A stretch of DNA of 50,272 nucleotides from Conidiobolus incongruus B7586. Taxonomy: Eukaryota; Entomophthoromycota; Entomophthoromycetes; Entomophthorales; Conidiobolaceae. Shown here piece by piece: positions 1 to 12,589 of the stretch (positions are counted from its first letter, which is position 1; each line of letters begins with the position of its first letter). The position numbers were made by a program, and so were the translations under genes. The DNA is taken from the NCBI GenBank assembly GCA_000697335.1, contig JNEM01014132.1:1-50272 (forward strand). The letters run 5' to 3'. The notes under the pieces are model-generated. The model ran no database searches and was not told the DNA's origin. It worked only from the letters and a program-made list of their open reading frames with translations.

Positions 1-131
1 CATAAATTTTAATTAATAACTAAAATAATTATATATATTAGATTATCTAGAATTATAATATATAATTAAAATATATTATTTAATAATAAATAAATATATT
101 TAGTTATATTTAATAAACTATTATCAAAAAT

Positions 132-1372
132 ATTAACCTTTAATATTTAACTAAGGTGAGTTAGAAATTTATAGGTTTTTGAGATAAAAAGATATATTTA
201 ATAATATATAACCATATCTTTTTTCTTCCTTTATTATTATTTTATATAATATTTTATAAATATACTAAATTTGTTTTATTAATATTATTATACTCAAATC
301 CCTTTTAAACCAAATTTAGTTATATATTTATTAACTTTATAAAAAAAATAAATCAACTAATAATATTATTAGAATTAATAATGTTAACTAGTTTATTTTA
401 GTTAAGGTTATTAAAAAAAACTATAAAAATACATTTAAATTTAAAATTAAACTTAAATGATTTAAAATTATAAATAAATATAATAAAAAATATATCTGTA
501 GGTTAATTAATATAAGTAAATAAGAGTATTATTATAAAAATATAACCTAAATTATAAAACTATATAAGGATATTAAATAACACTAATATTATTATATGTA
601 CTTTATATTAATATAGATATTATTTATATTTCAAGAAAAAACACCCTTAATTAAAAAAATCTTATTATAAAATTATATAAGAGTTTAAATGTCATTATTA
701 ATATTAAACTAAAATTAATTATAATAAAGTTATTTAGTTTAATAAAATAAAAATATATTTTAATAGATTTAATAGAAAAGCTAGATATTTTAAAAAAGAT
801 ATAGATTTATTTTATAATTATTATATTAATTTTACCTAAAAATATAATATTAGGTAAATTATTATTTTAAGATAGATATTATTTTTAAATATAAGATATC
901 TTTGTAAAGTTAATAAAGGAATTAATATTTAAATATATTAAAATATTTTAAATAATAAATTAAAAAACTATTGAATAATATAAGTTATATAAATCTAATA
1001 TTATTTTCTAATAAGATAATGTGTTTTATTATATTATAACTTCTATTATTAAATAACTTAAAAATAACAAAATAATAGTTATAAAGTAGTTTTTTCAATC
1101 TTTTAACTTTAACCTAATTAAATATCTTTAGGATTAGTTAAAAAAAGTTATTAAAGTTTTTCATTTAATAAAAGATTTAAATCAATTTTAAAAATATGTT
1201 TAAGAAGTATAGAATAAGTTTAACCCTTTTTAGTATAAGAAGTTAATTGATTCTATACCCCACAAACTTAAAAAGTTAAATAAGCTAAAGGTAAATACAC
1301 TAGGTTTTAATTTTTTTATCACCAAAAACCTATAAATTTATAACTCATCTGAAGTAAAATTTAAGGGTTTAT
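132..1372 (+). mobile_element. Tc1-type DNA transposon, heavily decayed
   Basis: The two ends form a long imperfect inverted repeat of about 60 bp: the left end near 134-190 and the reverse complement of 1310-1372 share a stretch reading AAATTTATAGGTTTTTG, and TA dinucleotides flank both ends. Plus-strand translation still shows the end of a Tc1 transposase: from 1096 the residues QSFNFNLIKY stand where Tc1 proteins have QSPDLNPIEH, and near 1240 IDSIPHKLK stands where the family has the xxSMPxRxxAV tail. The replaced residues are explained by C-to-T and G-to-A changes, including loss of the catalytic Glu (to Lys). Many stops interrupt the frame. No functional protein is possible. Confidence 0.75.
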
Positions 1373-2448
1373 ATTTTAACCAATTAATAACTAAATATCA
1401 TTATATAATGATTTATATTATTAAAAAATATAATAAATTTTAATTATTTAATTTAAGTTTATTTAATTAAATATTAATCAAGTTATTAATAAAAATATAA
1501 GTGTTTTTGATTTTATAACTTATTTTTACAAGTTAGTATATTTTATATACCATTAATAAAAGTTATATATAATTTAAATATAATTTTTTATTCAAAAATA
1601 ATAAACATTAGATATAATTATATTTCTTTCAAGAGTTGAAATATAATATATCTTGATTAATAATATTATATAATATTTTTGTTAAAAAATATATATAATA
1701 TAATAAATATAACTAGTTTAATTAAACCCAATATCTTATTTTGTTATGGAATATATAAATATTCAAAGGATTAATTATTTCTAAATATAATAATTCAAAA
1801 TAATCTCCAATTTTAAAAAGATTTATTAACTTAACTGTAGATACTTTGTTTTTTCTATTTTCAACAAATTATGATTTGATTTTTTCATAATTTGAATAAA
1901 CTAAGCTTAAACTCAGTTATATATAATATTCTTTTATAATAAATATTCAAGTTCCTAAATATCAAATTAATTGAAATCAAATGATATTATTCAATATATC
2001 TTTTGATCTTTTTAATTATAGAAAATTATTATTATAATTAGCCTTTTATTTTGTAAAATAATAAACCTAGCAGTAAATATTAGATTAGACAGAAAATTAC
2101 GTTCATCACTTATTAATAAATTTTAAACAACTTAAATTATTAATAATTGAGTTATAATATTATTCAATTTACTTTTGTCAAATTTTATCATTTAATTAAA
2201 GAAATTATAATCAAAAATATTAATATAAATAAATCTATTGTATGTATTATTTATAACCATAGAATTTATCTATTTATCGTAAAATTTGATTATGAAAAGT
2301 ATTAGTATATTTGAAAAATCTGTAATTAAAAAATATCTTTTTTTAATTTCCAGAGTAATAATTTCTTAATAATTAAAATAATATTCAAAATAGCTAATAG
2401 GTTATTCTGATGTATTTTGTTATATTTAATTATCATATGATAATTGTT
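1373..2448. other. AT-rich intergenic, no gene seen
   Basis: Long runs of A and T with stops in all frames. I see no repeat end, RNA gene or open frame that I can support. Confidence 0.6.
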
Positions 2449-2622
2449 TTAGTAATTTTGAGTAGCTTTGATGATGTTTTTTTGGATGTTCTTAATATAG
2501 ACCCATTTTAAGTAATGTCATGATGGACTTGTGATAACAACATTTTCTAATCTGATATCAATAGCTCGAGTCATTCCAATCTTAAATTTGTAAAGATAAA
2601 ATGATATAGACAAATAATAAAG
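2449..2622 (-). pseudogene. possible decayed coding patch, unknown
   Basis: One minus-strand frame stays open for 58 codons apart from a single TGA, in a patch with more G+C than its surroundings. It contains residues such as MTRAIDIRLENVVITSPS followed, after the stop, by HYLKWVYIKNIQKN. The composition is protein-like, but I recognise no family and see no start codon or splice structure. It could be a chance open frame or one exon of a dead gene. Confidence 0.2.
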
Positions 2623-3708
2623 CTAGCAATTGCCTATTCGAAGAACGTAAAGATCCTAAGAGGTCAGGTAAGGTAAAGTGTGGCTGAAATACTTAAGAAA
2701 AATGACATATTTTCATTGATTAGGAAGGTATGCTTCAAAATTAACTTAAGCAACTATTTGAGAGTTGACTTTCAATTCTATAATAAAAATGGATATTAAT
2801 ATTTAAATGGAAATTTTGAATTAACTTGCTCTGATAAATTTTTTCAATTAATATTAAATTGAATAATATATAATTTTCTTTAAGAGAGTGAAGTTCAAAC
2901 GCATTAATACAACATTAATATCGTAAATTTAAAATCATTTTGCAAAGGTCATTTCATAATATTAACAAATTGATCATAGTCATAATTAGGTTTCATAGAT
3001 AATATATCCAGCCAATCAATTTTATATATGAGATTAAATAAACTTGTTTTTAAAATTAAAATTTATATTATGATTAAATACTCGATTTAGTTATCTATTA
3101 TATCAGTAAATAAAAATCATAAAAACTCATTTTAAAAATTGTTTTAATTGCGATAAATATATTGCTTAACTATATAACAAATACTTAAATATTTTATAAT
3201 TATAATTACAAATAATTATCTACATAATGTAATAATGTGATAATGTGATAAAGCTGCTATTGTCTTTTAATATTCTAATTTTTTAATCAAAATTTATTAA
3301 TCCCTTAAATATTATAACATAGATTGATTTGAATATGGTTGTATTAATTAACTATAAATTTTATTGGTATCAAATTACCTTTATAAATCATATAATTTTA
3401 TTATTATTTACATTTTTTTATGAGAATTATATTTACAGATAAAAAATATCAATTTCTCGAATATTATGAGACTTTTATTATTTTAAAATTATATATATAT
3501 ATATTTTGATTATATATGAATTTAAACTAAAATAAATATCGAAATGATATATTAGCTGATATATATAACTTGAAATTTCAATTAAATATTAATATACATT
3601 CAATTTTGTTTGTAGTATAATATTAAAATCATTATAAATATCGTTAAATTTAATTAAAATTATAAAGTTAATAAAATAATATTATAATATTGACAAAAGT
3701 ATAACTAT
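2623..3708. other. AT-rich intergenic, nothing recognised
   Basis: No open frame, repeat end or RNA element that I can support in this 1.1 kb stretch. Confidence 0.55.
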
Positions 3709-4130
3709 TTGGTGATGGCGATGCTCTTATATTATTCAAAATTTTTATTTGCAATATGAGACTTGTGATTTGCTGGTAGAACTACATGCTTTATTGAGAA
3801 CCCATATTATATCAATATAATATTCAATTATATTGCACTCCGACATTTAATGACGGCGAATGATTGGTTAATTCCATGCAATATATTGCAAAAGAGAGAA
3901 TATGTCCTATATTTTAAAGTTGTCAGTTCCTCAGAAGAAAGAATTCTCCAAAAAATTGCCTTACCTTCATGAGCCAAGGATCCAATGATGTATGTATGAA
4001 AGGAGGTAGTTGTATTGTAAACCTTATTGAAGAAATCATTACAGATCCCAAATTCCGCAGTGATTATATTTTATATGAAGATGATAATATAAAAATGAAA
4101 TTATTGGCTATTGATATGAATTTCAGGTAA
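3709..4130 (+). pseudogene. decayed protein gene of unknown family
   Basis: Three successive plus-strand stretches in different frames look like pieces of one protein. The first (about 3709-3810) contains GDGDALILF and then YETCDLLVELHALLRTH in a shifted frame. The second (about 3838-3968) contains MTANDWLIPCNILQKREY and VSSSEERILQKIALPS. The third (3969-4130) contains GSNDVCMKGGSCIVNL and DPKFRSDYILYEDDN. G+C is clearly above the flanks and the residue mix (Trp, Cys, charged) is protein-like. The third piece ends at CAG followed by GTAATT, a plausible splice donor. At least two frame changes and stops separate the pieces, so I call it a pseudogene. I do not recognise the family. Confidence 0.4.
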
Positions 4131-4396
4131 TTGGTGATTATTAAGATTTGATATCTTTTAATTATGTTCTACCTAGATCACTCCATTAATAAAGAAAAGT
4201 AACCAAATTGATATTAACAAGTCTAAAAAAATCCATATATATTCAAAAAAATTCTACTGACAATTCTAATATATATTTCTAAAATATCAGACAGTATTTG
4301 AATGAATTAACATTATATTAATTCGAAATAAATTGATAAAGATTGAAAAAGTTATAAAGTCATAAATTATTGTATAAATTATATATTTAATTATAT

Positions 4397-4573
4397 ATGG
4401 TTAAAAATTATAATTATATTACCGTTATTATTCCTATCATAATAATTTTGATTTTGACTTTGTATAAATTGTTTAATATTGAACAAATGAAGTTGATTTG
4501 CGGTGATTCATTTGCTTCTTTTAGCAAATTTAAATTTTTCAGATTAGTTTATATTGATTTAATTTGTAATTAA
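4397..4573 (+). CDS. possible 58-residue membrane-anchored ORF
   Basis: An ATG-started frame of 58 codons encodes a hydrophobic segment at residues 8-21 (runs of Ile/Leu) followed by a basic, Phe-rich tail containing MKLICGDSFASFSKFKFF. It ends just before the tRNA-like unit at 4586. A short ORF of this size can arise by chance in AT-rich DNA, and there is no second copy to support it. It may be a relic of a larger gene. Confidence 0.2.
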   Translation: MVKNYNYITVIIPIIIILILTLYKLFNIEQMKLICGDSFASFSKFKFFRLVYIDLICN

Positions 4574-4579
4574 ATTAAG

Positions 4580-4708
4580 GTGTCTTGGATCGAGAGGAGC
4601 TCACGGGTATGACCTGAAGTTTCTAGGTTCGATCCCTGGCGATGGAGGCGCTATCATATCTTGTCGGCTTCGAGTGAACCTTGACATTCTTACCAACACT
4701 TTTTTACA
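4580..4708 (+). ncRNA. tRNA-like Pol III unit (SINE head or novel ncRNA)
   Basis: A GC-rich patch in 80% AT DNA carries an A-box-like TGGATCGAGAGG (4586-4597) and a perfect B box GGTTCGATCCC (4626-4636) 40 bp apart, followed about 70 bp later by a T6 run near 4702 that can end Pol III transcription. The T-arm can pair (CTAGG with CCTGG around TTCGATC) and a short D-arm (GAG/CTC) can pair. The expected acceptor stem does not pair, so it is not a normal tRNA gene. A tRNA-derived SINE head or an independent Pol III transcript fits best. Only one copy was found in this window. Confidence 0.5.
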
Positions 4709-6623
4709 TTTTCAAACCACTGAAAGTTTATTTTAATATTTTTCAATATATAGATGGTCAATATTATTTCTAATTTATATTTGAATAGTATTATCAAATA
4801 TTTTTTAATTTCTTTCAAAACTTAATTATCAATTTAAAAATGTGATTTATACATATAAGATTTAATATAATTTGATTAATAAATTTTTCAAAATTTATTA
4901 TTTAAAAATATTAAATCAGTAATATAAATTTCTAACGAACTATTGTATTAAATATTTCAACTTTACATTTATTAATTCATACTATAATTAACATTTAATA
5001 ATAAAATTTTATATTATATATTGGACTTGGACTTAAATATTTTCATGAAATAATGTAAAAAAGAACTAAATCAAATATAAGTGATACATTCGATATTATT
5101 AATAATTTGGTAGGAAGGGGAAGTGGCGTTAATTGGATAATATAAGTGTATTACTAATTAAGTGATAACACAATGAGAGTAGGTGTTAAGGATAACTAGT
5201 GTAATTAGAGTAATATATTGGTGTTCGTAGTATAATGGTTTCGAGGTTAATTTATACAAATTGGAATACGTTGTAAAGTATAAATTAAGTAATAATCTTA
5301 AAGGAATTCAATCTAGATAGATATATTTATTAATTTTTATGAATTGCTTGATTTTACGATATATAATAGTAATAAACCAAATACCCAAAGATTAATTCAA
5401 ATACCATCAAAACAAATTTTTTGTCTAATATTTCCCTATGATGAGTGAAATTGGTTTATTATATATAGGACTGTGAAAGGTGTGAATTAAATGATTTAAT
5501 ATTAGATTTTTTTCTATATTTGGAAAATTTGTAATCATCTGGTCTGGGAATTTTATTAAATCTGATATTTCATATTGAAATTCAACAATTCCTATTGTCT
5601 AATTATTTCAAATTTGCAATTATCGGCCCAAAAAGTTGCTCTGATGATATAAAACCCATAAATATTAATATGGATAAATTTGATTACCCTAAATATATGT
5701 GACTATTTTTGTACTGCTTAAAATCAATTTTAACAGCTATCTTAAAATGATATTAAAGTTCAAAAATATTGATATACAATTACACAAATTTATCATATTT
5801 ATATAATTTGTAATAAAAATATTCAAGTCAAGATAAGATAGGCACAATCCTATAATTTTATGAATATTTAAATTTGCAATATTCCTTTCAAACCAAATAA
5901 AAGATTTTAAACAAAATATTTAAAAAATATCAACAATTTCCTAATAAATCCAAGATATAGGAAATATATTTTACTTTAGGTTATTAAGTTAATAATAAAT
6001 TTACTAATCTTTGAATATTAAATATTGAAATTATATTATTTAATACAATACCACTGACTTATAAAAAATTCAGATAATTTCACACTTAAACATAATTTAA
6101 TACATCATTATTATGAATTTTATGATTTGCTAATGATATCAATTGAAAAATATTTGTATCAGGTAAACAATTTGTATTTTACATTCTTATTCAACTAACG
6201 ATTAATTAAAAAAGAGCTAATCTTTAATTTCAAATATTATTGCCATACTCTTTGTAAATTCAGTTATTGACTTTATAACCAAACCTATTTATTCATTTTA
6301 AAGACTAATATATTCATCCTGAGTATTAAAAATTCAGAGCTTCTTGAAATATGAATAATTCAACTAGATAAAGCACAGAAAATTAGAAATCATAAATGAA
6401 ATAGATCAACGATATATAAAATTAAAAATAATTACGAATATATTAAAAACTTTAAACTTCATATTTGTAATAGTTAAAATGCAAAAATTTCACTAAGACG
6501 TACACTATACCATAGTATTAAAGTAATATGTTTTCAAAATTAATTCCAAATATGATCCACTTTAAAATTTGTAACAATAAATGAATAATATTCTAAATCC
6601 AAATGTTTTGCTGAATAGTTCTA
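4709..6623. other. AT-rich intergenic
   Basis: No gene found. A slightly GC-richer patch at about 5100-5250 contains TAGTATAATGGT, resembling the 5' part of a tRNA, but no matching B box follows, so nothing is called. Confidence 0.5.
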
Positions 6624-7906
6624 TTACTTTGTAATTTAAATAATGGGAATTTTTTGTGATTGAAAAAAAATAAACATTTTAATATATAAAAAGTAAAAAT
6701 AAATATATAATATAAAATTATTAATTTCTTTTATTTCTAATAACTTTTTGCTATACTTTTAGCAAAGATCTAACACTTAAAAAAGAGTTTTTTTTATTAA
6801 AGACTGAAATTTAATGTTTCACAAACCAATTAAATTTTTTTGTAAAAATTTTGTTTCTTATAAGCTAGTTTTTTAATTACCTAAAACAATTATAATCACA
6901 TAAGTTATAATCTAAAGAATATACCAGATGTAGTAGCTTTTTCCAGTTATTTTTAATTAAAAAGTTTTTTACAACTTTAGATTTATGTATTTTACAATTA
7001 TCATGTAAAATAATAAGTTTTCTTAAATTATATTAAGAATAATAATTTAAAATAGTTTTATTTAAAAAAAATATAAGGTTTATTATTAATTAATTTTCTT
7101 TTAAAAACTAAATAAAAATAGAATATGTTATTATAACTTTTTACAACAATTAATATTTATTTATTAATAAAGTGTTTATTTAAAGGAATTTATAGAGGGG
7201 GTTAATTTAATTTAATCTAACACTTTAATTTATATTTTAGTAAAAGAATATATAAGAGAACTTAAGATTCATTAATTATAATAATTTATTGTAAAAGCTT
7301 TAGTTTCTAACTATACCTTAATAAGTTTTATTTAACAATAACTACTCTAGCTTTTTTTAAGTTTTAATTAAATTATAAGGTATTTATATTTTAATTAATT
7401 AATTTTAATTTAAATATTAATATATATAAAATACTTAAATAACTAATATAAAAGTGCTTTGATAATTCTTTAATTAAAATAAAAAAATACTTTTTAATAT
7501 GTTTTTTTACTTTATTAACAATTAAAAGAATAATAGTTAAAATTAATCTTTTAAATTTTAATAAGTTTTAAATAGTTTCTCTCTTAACCTTAAAGTAATT
7601 TACCTAATAATAAATTGATAATTTAAATAATACTTCATTACCAAAAGCTACTTGTAAATTTTAAATGATTTTAAAGGGTTTATAGTTAAGTCTTACTAAT
7701 ATTAAAATAAAAGACTTTTGATTGTTATTATTTAGTTTAAATATAATTAAATTAAACAATTGATTTTAAAAAATTATTATATATATATATATATTAAAAT
7801 TATTTATTTTTCTATTTGTTATATATATATTTTTTTATTTAAAACTATTAATATGTTTGAAAAATCAAAAATTAAAAAATTTCCTATTTTTTCAATTCTA
7901 TAATAA
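6624..7906 (-). mobile_element. mariner copy A (DD34D type), decayed
   Basis: About 1.28 kb element bounded by TA dinucleotides (6622-6623 and 7907-7908). Its ends are inverted repeats: the left end has AATGGGAATTTTTTG and the right end, read on the minus strand, has the same block preceded by ATAGAATTGAA. It aligns over its full length with copies B (27093-28411) and C (46567-47876). The transposase lies on the minus strand, deduced by alignment to the better preserved copy D, and is broken by many stops. Compared with copy C almost all differences are transitions, with this copy usually carrying A/T where C has G/C. Confidence 0.8.
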
Positions 7907-7908
7907 TA

Positions 7909-8267
7909 ATTTATTAAATTCCTTTAGAAGTAGATTATTATCATTTTATTTATTATCATTAATAACAAGTATATTAAAATTTTATAATTTATTTATTATT
8001 GTTGAAAATAGAATAAATATGCAATATTTTTTTAAAAATATTATTTTTAAAAATTTCAATAATAGATTCCATATTAGAATAATATTAATATTTCATTATA
8101 TGGTTAATTTTATACAAAATAATAATGAATTCAAAAAATCTAGATTACTTTGTTGATTTTAAGTTATAAATTCCTCAATTTAATATAATATGATAAATTA
8201 TTTAAAACATATCATTATAGTATTTATATATCAATTAAAAAAATATTTTTAATTTTTTGATCAAATT
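7909..8267. other. AT-rich spacer
   Basis: Only A/T-rich sequence. An open plus-strand frame running from the end of mariner A into this spacer has no protein-like features. Confidence 0.6.
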
Positions 8268-8470
8268 TTGTCACAGATTGATAATAACTCTCAAAATTCC
8301 CATAAATCACAATGCAACTCATTCCCCTATAAATAGTTAGACAATATAATTCTATACACAGGAGGAGAAGTGGACTCTAATATAGTTAGTCTATTGATTA
8401 ATCTTTCTTGGTTTAGCTTCCTTTGCACCCTGACTCTGCTTAATTAGTCCAATAAATCTACTGACCATTT
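8268..8470 (-). repeat. duplicated segment, decayed copy (partner at 31785)
   Basis: This roughly 200 bp segment aligns with 31785-31972 at about three quarters identity over its whole length. Both copies lie downstream (on the minus strand) of a member of the 7TM family: here the receptor pseudogene at 9.06 kb, there the intact gene at 32.3 kb. Each of the five CpG sites I could align in the other copy is TpG or CpA here. In the minus-strand frame that is open in the partner, this copy has small insertions and stops. It is probably part of an old segmental duplication rather than a mobile element, since I see no terminal repeats. Confidence 0.65.
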
Positions 8471-9057
8471 AATACAAATTTGATTTAATAATATATAGCA
8501 TAAAAATATCAACTTTATAAAATATTAAATAAGATTAACTGTTACAAGAAATTGTGCAAAAGAGTTATGATATTGTTCTAATAGAATATTTTGGATATTT
8601 ATAAAAAATTATAATTTTATATTGAACCAATATTTTTTTAATATATTAAATGATTATTACATAATAACTATATCTGTCAAAATGGATTAACTTGGTGGAG
8701 TGAGTAAATGAATCTAACATTAAAAGATAATTTTATTGAATAAATATTTAAGTTTTAAATTAAAACCATATACTAAAGTGTATTTGAGAATATAAAAATT
8801 TAAGATAATTCTACTGTAATAATAGTATAAAAGCTTTATTAATAGAAAACTGATCAATATTATTATTTAATAAACTATATTTGTGATATATTATAAAGAG
8901 ACAATATTATAATCATACAACAATACTGAATCAATAAGCTGAGATTTAAAATTTCATTAATATTATAGTAATTTTTCAAGTAAAATTAAATAGTATTTGT
9001 TCAATATATTTTATTAAATTATTAGTTTTGTAAATTATTCAATTTAATTTATACTAA
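8471..9057. other. AT-rich spacer downstream of 7TM pseudogene
   Basis: No gene or repeat recognised. Confidence 0.55.
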
Positions 9058-9987
9058 TTTCAAATTCATATTGCTTGAACCAAAATTTTGAAGGTCGTAG
9101 AAGATTTGTACATTGTGATACCTATCAGAATCTTTTAAAGAAGTTTATCATTTCCTCCCTTGTTCCTGATATAGCTATTTAAGACCACTTGATAAACTTT
9201 CGGGAGTGCTGGATCGAATAAAGAACAGGAAGTTGAATGTACTCTTTAATGACGAGAGGATTGAGTTCCAATGAGAACATTATCCTATTATGTGAGTTGA
9301 AAAGTATTCACAGTTTTCACCAAGAAATATTGATATCAGATAATAAAAGATAGTTAAGGATATAAACATAATCGAAATATCCAATTTTTAATATAACTAT
9401 AGGTTAAGTGGTAACTGTGCCTGCTCTCATTAATCTATGGAGTAATAGCTTTCTAGCTACCATGATAAAGGTAACTAGACAATACGTTATTAATATGAAC
9501 AAACATAATCCTACTATATAAAGGATTTTTGATATCCTTTGTGATCCATAGAAATTAATCTTCGTACATTTAGGATCAATAAAAATCATAGTTGATTTGG
9601 AATACTTAAAACCAAAGCCTCCAATAAAACTATAGTATAAAATTCTGATAATATTCTGTTGGCTTATGAGCAATGAAAACCATATAAATATTATATACTA
9701 ACACAGCATTTAAGCAAACCGAAATAAAGTTGATCCAATTTTTGATAATTATTTAGCTGTTACATCCTAGAATGTTTGTTTCCAAATCAAATTGTATTGG
9801 AAGATGATAAGCGATATCTAATAGATTATTCCATAAGTAAAGGAAATAATTTAATCTTTTGGCCTCTTTAAACCCCATCAAACTCATGTCTATAAAATAA
9901 TAACAAACAACGTAAATAAAATGATAAATGATATTGTTGCCAAAAGCCACGGTAATTAAACCTTGGAAATAATTAATATTATTTCAT
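9058..9987 (-). pseudogene. 7TM receptor pseudogene (fifth cluster member)
   Basis: Minus-strand pieces in several frames align in order with the intact receptors: KEAKRLNYFLYLW (intracellular loop 1 and TM2), ILGCNS with the pre-TM3 Cys, NWINFISVCLNA and YNIYMVFIAHK (TM3), LCLFILITYCLVTFIMVA (TM5), SYIKNWIFRLCLYP (TM6), FDPALPKVYQVVLNSY (end of TM7) and LKDSDRYHNVQI...YDLQN (tail). Stops interrupt after ILGCNS and after LCLYP, and frames change several times, so it is dead. The probable old start codon is at 9987, judged by alignment to the gene at 15.3 kb, which is its closest relative (shared DPALP and LKD tail). A promoter palindrome with one mismatch remains upstream at 10103. Confidence 0.85.
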
Positions 9988-12589
9988 TACATCTAATATG
10001 TATCAATTTGTTAAAGATTAATTATAATAAATTAAAAAAAGCTCTAATTCTTTTAAGAAAATAAGTGTACTTTAATATATTTTATTCTCGTATTGATTGT
10101 AATCATATGGGGTTTCCAATAGTAAAGATATGTAAAACTTCAAAAATATTGTTAATTTTATACAATTCAACATTTTGCTAATTCCTCAAACTTAAACCCT
10201 GAATTCTTTGAAAATAGCTATTTTGCTTAATCCATTACAGGTTTCACAATTATTAATTCAAAGTTTTGAAAAATCTTACTCTAATAATTATCCGTTAATT
10301 TAATTAGAATATTACATTTTTTAATTACTTTTAATATTTCGGAATTAAATTTAATTATTTTTGTGCTATTAGCTTTTTCTATCAAAACAATGTGATTTAA
10401 ATGGTTATTTTATGAATTAAGTATAAACAAAATATATGTCTATTATAAGATAATAAATTCATATTATATTTATTAAAGAGTTTTTATTATATTTTATTCA
10501 TTGTTCAACCTTATATATTCTATGATTCCAAGAAATATTTTTCAATTTTATGTAAAGATGAACATTATTTTCAAATTATTTAAGATTATTATTTATATTT
10601 AATTATTAATAATAAATAGACCAATAATTTTAATTCAAAATATATATAATATAATATATATTTTGTATTTTACCTTAAGTCATATTGAATGATATATTTT
10701 GAAAACCATTAATTACTCTGTGACAAACTATTTCATTGGCAATATAACCTAATTGGATAATTATATCATTTATAAAAGAGTAATATAATTAATTTTATAC
10801 TTTTAAAAAATATCATCAATAAATAATTTTTCGTTTTATAAAAATGAAATTAATGCACATATAATATATAAACCTTAATATTAATTATATGATTGTATCA
10901 TTTGAAAAACGACCGAAATTATATAAATATTAATATATAATATTGAAAAATATTCTGAATATTTCATTCTTTATAGTACTTTGCAATTTGGAATTATATA
11001 AAAGGAAATCGATATTGTAATTAATCTATTTACAATAAATTTATTATATTGTTAAATTTGAGAAAATTATCAATAATCCAATAGCTTTATTTTGATTATT
11101 AATGTCTAAGAATATGAAACAAATGAATTAAAATAATACCTTTGATAATATAGCATTAATCTGATGCTGATATAGATTGAACTTTCAAAATTTAAACTTA
11201 ATTAGAATTAATTAAATATTAAATTATTTAAAGTGAAGGGTGAATATAATAAATATGATTAGTTCGAAATTATATTAAAAATTATTATATTTATTGAATG
11301 TAACTAAAAATGTATATCAAAAACTGTAATGAATTTTGTATATTGGAAGTATTAAATTTGATAACTTCATTTACTAATATTTCAAATCAGTTATAGAGTT
11401 AACATTAATTAAATGATATACTTATTATCTTCGAAGAACGCCTTTATCAATATGAAGAGCCATATTCAGTTTAAAATATCCTTTAAATAAGATCGTTTCA
11501 TTGAGGATATTATAGTATCTATATTTACCTTGAAATTAAACAAATTATATAGATTAAGTTACTTTACATTATATAATTTTTATTGATATTTTAGATTTTT
11601 TTATTTAAAGTTGAATATTAATGATATAATTATTAGCTCTTTATTAATATTGGAACTTATTAAAATATATAATAAGCCATGATATAAAAGACTTGATATA
11701 TTAAAATATTAGGAAAAACTTAATATGCATATATTATGAGAAGATATATTTTTTGAATTTTTTACATCATATTTAAGGTTTTCTAATTATATTAATATCA
11801 CTCCAGAAAACCCTATCCAAAACTATTTCAAATTCAAAATATGTATATTTTTGCTTTTATATTGGAATCTTATGGTTTATTATTTATTTTAATTCTGTAA
11901 AAAATATAATTCTGTATATAATATAATTGATCATAATTGGCTATTTGAGAAATAATTCTGATTTTTGATATATGTGATTATGATAAAAGTTTAGAATTAT
12001 ATGTAATATTTAAGATAAAAAACTTGTGATTGAGAATGAAAATATTTAATAAACAATATGAATCATAGAGTTTTAAATAAATGTTTAATGATAAATAAAA
12101 ATTAGACTGTTATATCAATCAAGGTAAAAAGGTTAGGCTATTTTATACAAAAAATATTTCATAATTGTTAGGAGATTCAATAAGCAAAAAAACTAACTAA
12201 ATTTATAAAATAGAAAAATAACTATTTAAACTAATTTTACAAATAAAGTTTAAATCTAATATGCTTATATAAATTCATATTTTAGATTATATCAATTGGT
12301 TTCATTTTTTAATTCACAATTCAGTATTATTAATATAAAACAAACTTCAAAATAAAGTTAAAATTACTGAAATCAATATTAATTCTATGTAAAATAAAAT
12401 TTATTGCCTGATTCTTAAAATATAATCTTTCACAATAGTATCATTTAAACCTAATAATAATCTTTTAAGAAATATTATGTTATTTTATTTTGATCAAATA
12501 TAAAAACCATTAGAATCATGTATAATAATTAATCAAGTATATGTTAAAGGTATTGTTGCTCCTAAATATTGTCAAAAATGATTTATATT
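9988..12589. other. AT-rich intergenic, nothing recognised
   Basis: 2.6 kb without a supportable gene, apart from the short promoter site at 10103. A few short protein-like stretches occur around 11440-11540, but they are too brief and broken to call. Confidence 0.5.
10103..10110. promoter_or_regulatory. TCATATGG, one-mismatch copy of the 7TM promoter palindrome
   Basis: TCATATGG lies 116-123 bp upstream of the inferred start of the 7TM pseudogene, the same spacing as the one-mismatch copy in front of the 15.3-16.3 kb receptor gene. Confidence 0.4.

Noticed and set aside
4580-4650. Functional tRNA gene
   Set aside because: Internal boxes and T-arm are present, but the acceptor stem does not pair and the anticodon arm is unconvincing, so I kept it only as a tRNA-like Pol III unit.
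5219-5246. tRNA-like 5' part with TAGTATAATGGT
   Set aside because: No B box, T-arm or acceptor partner follows; in AT-rich DNA the A-box-like word alone is not evidence of a tRNA.
7857-8156. 99-codon plus-strand frame
   Set aside because: It starts inside the right inverted repeat of mariner A and is almost all Asn, Phe, Ile, Leu and Lys, typical of chance frames at this base composition.
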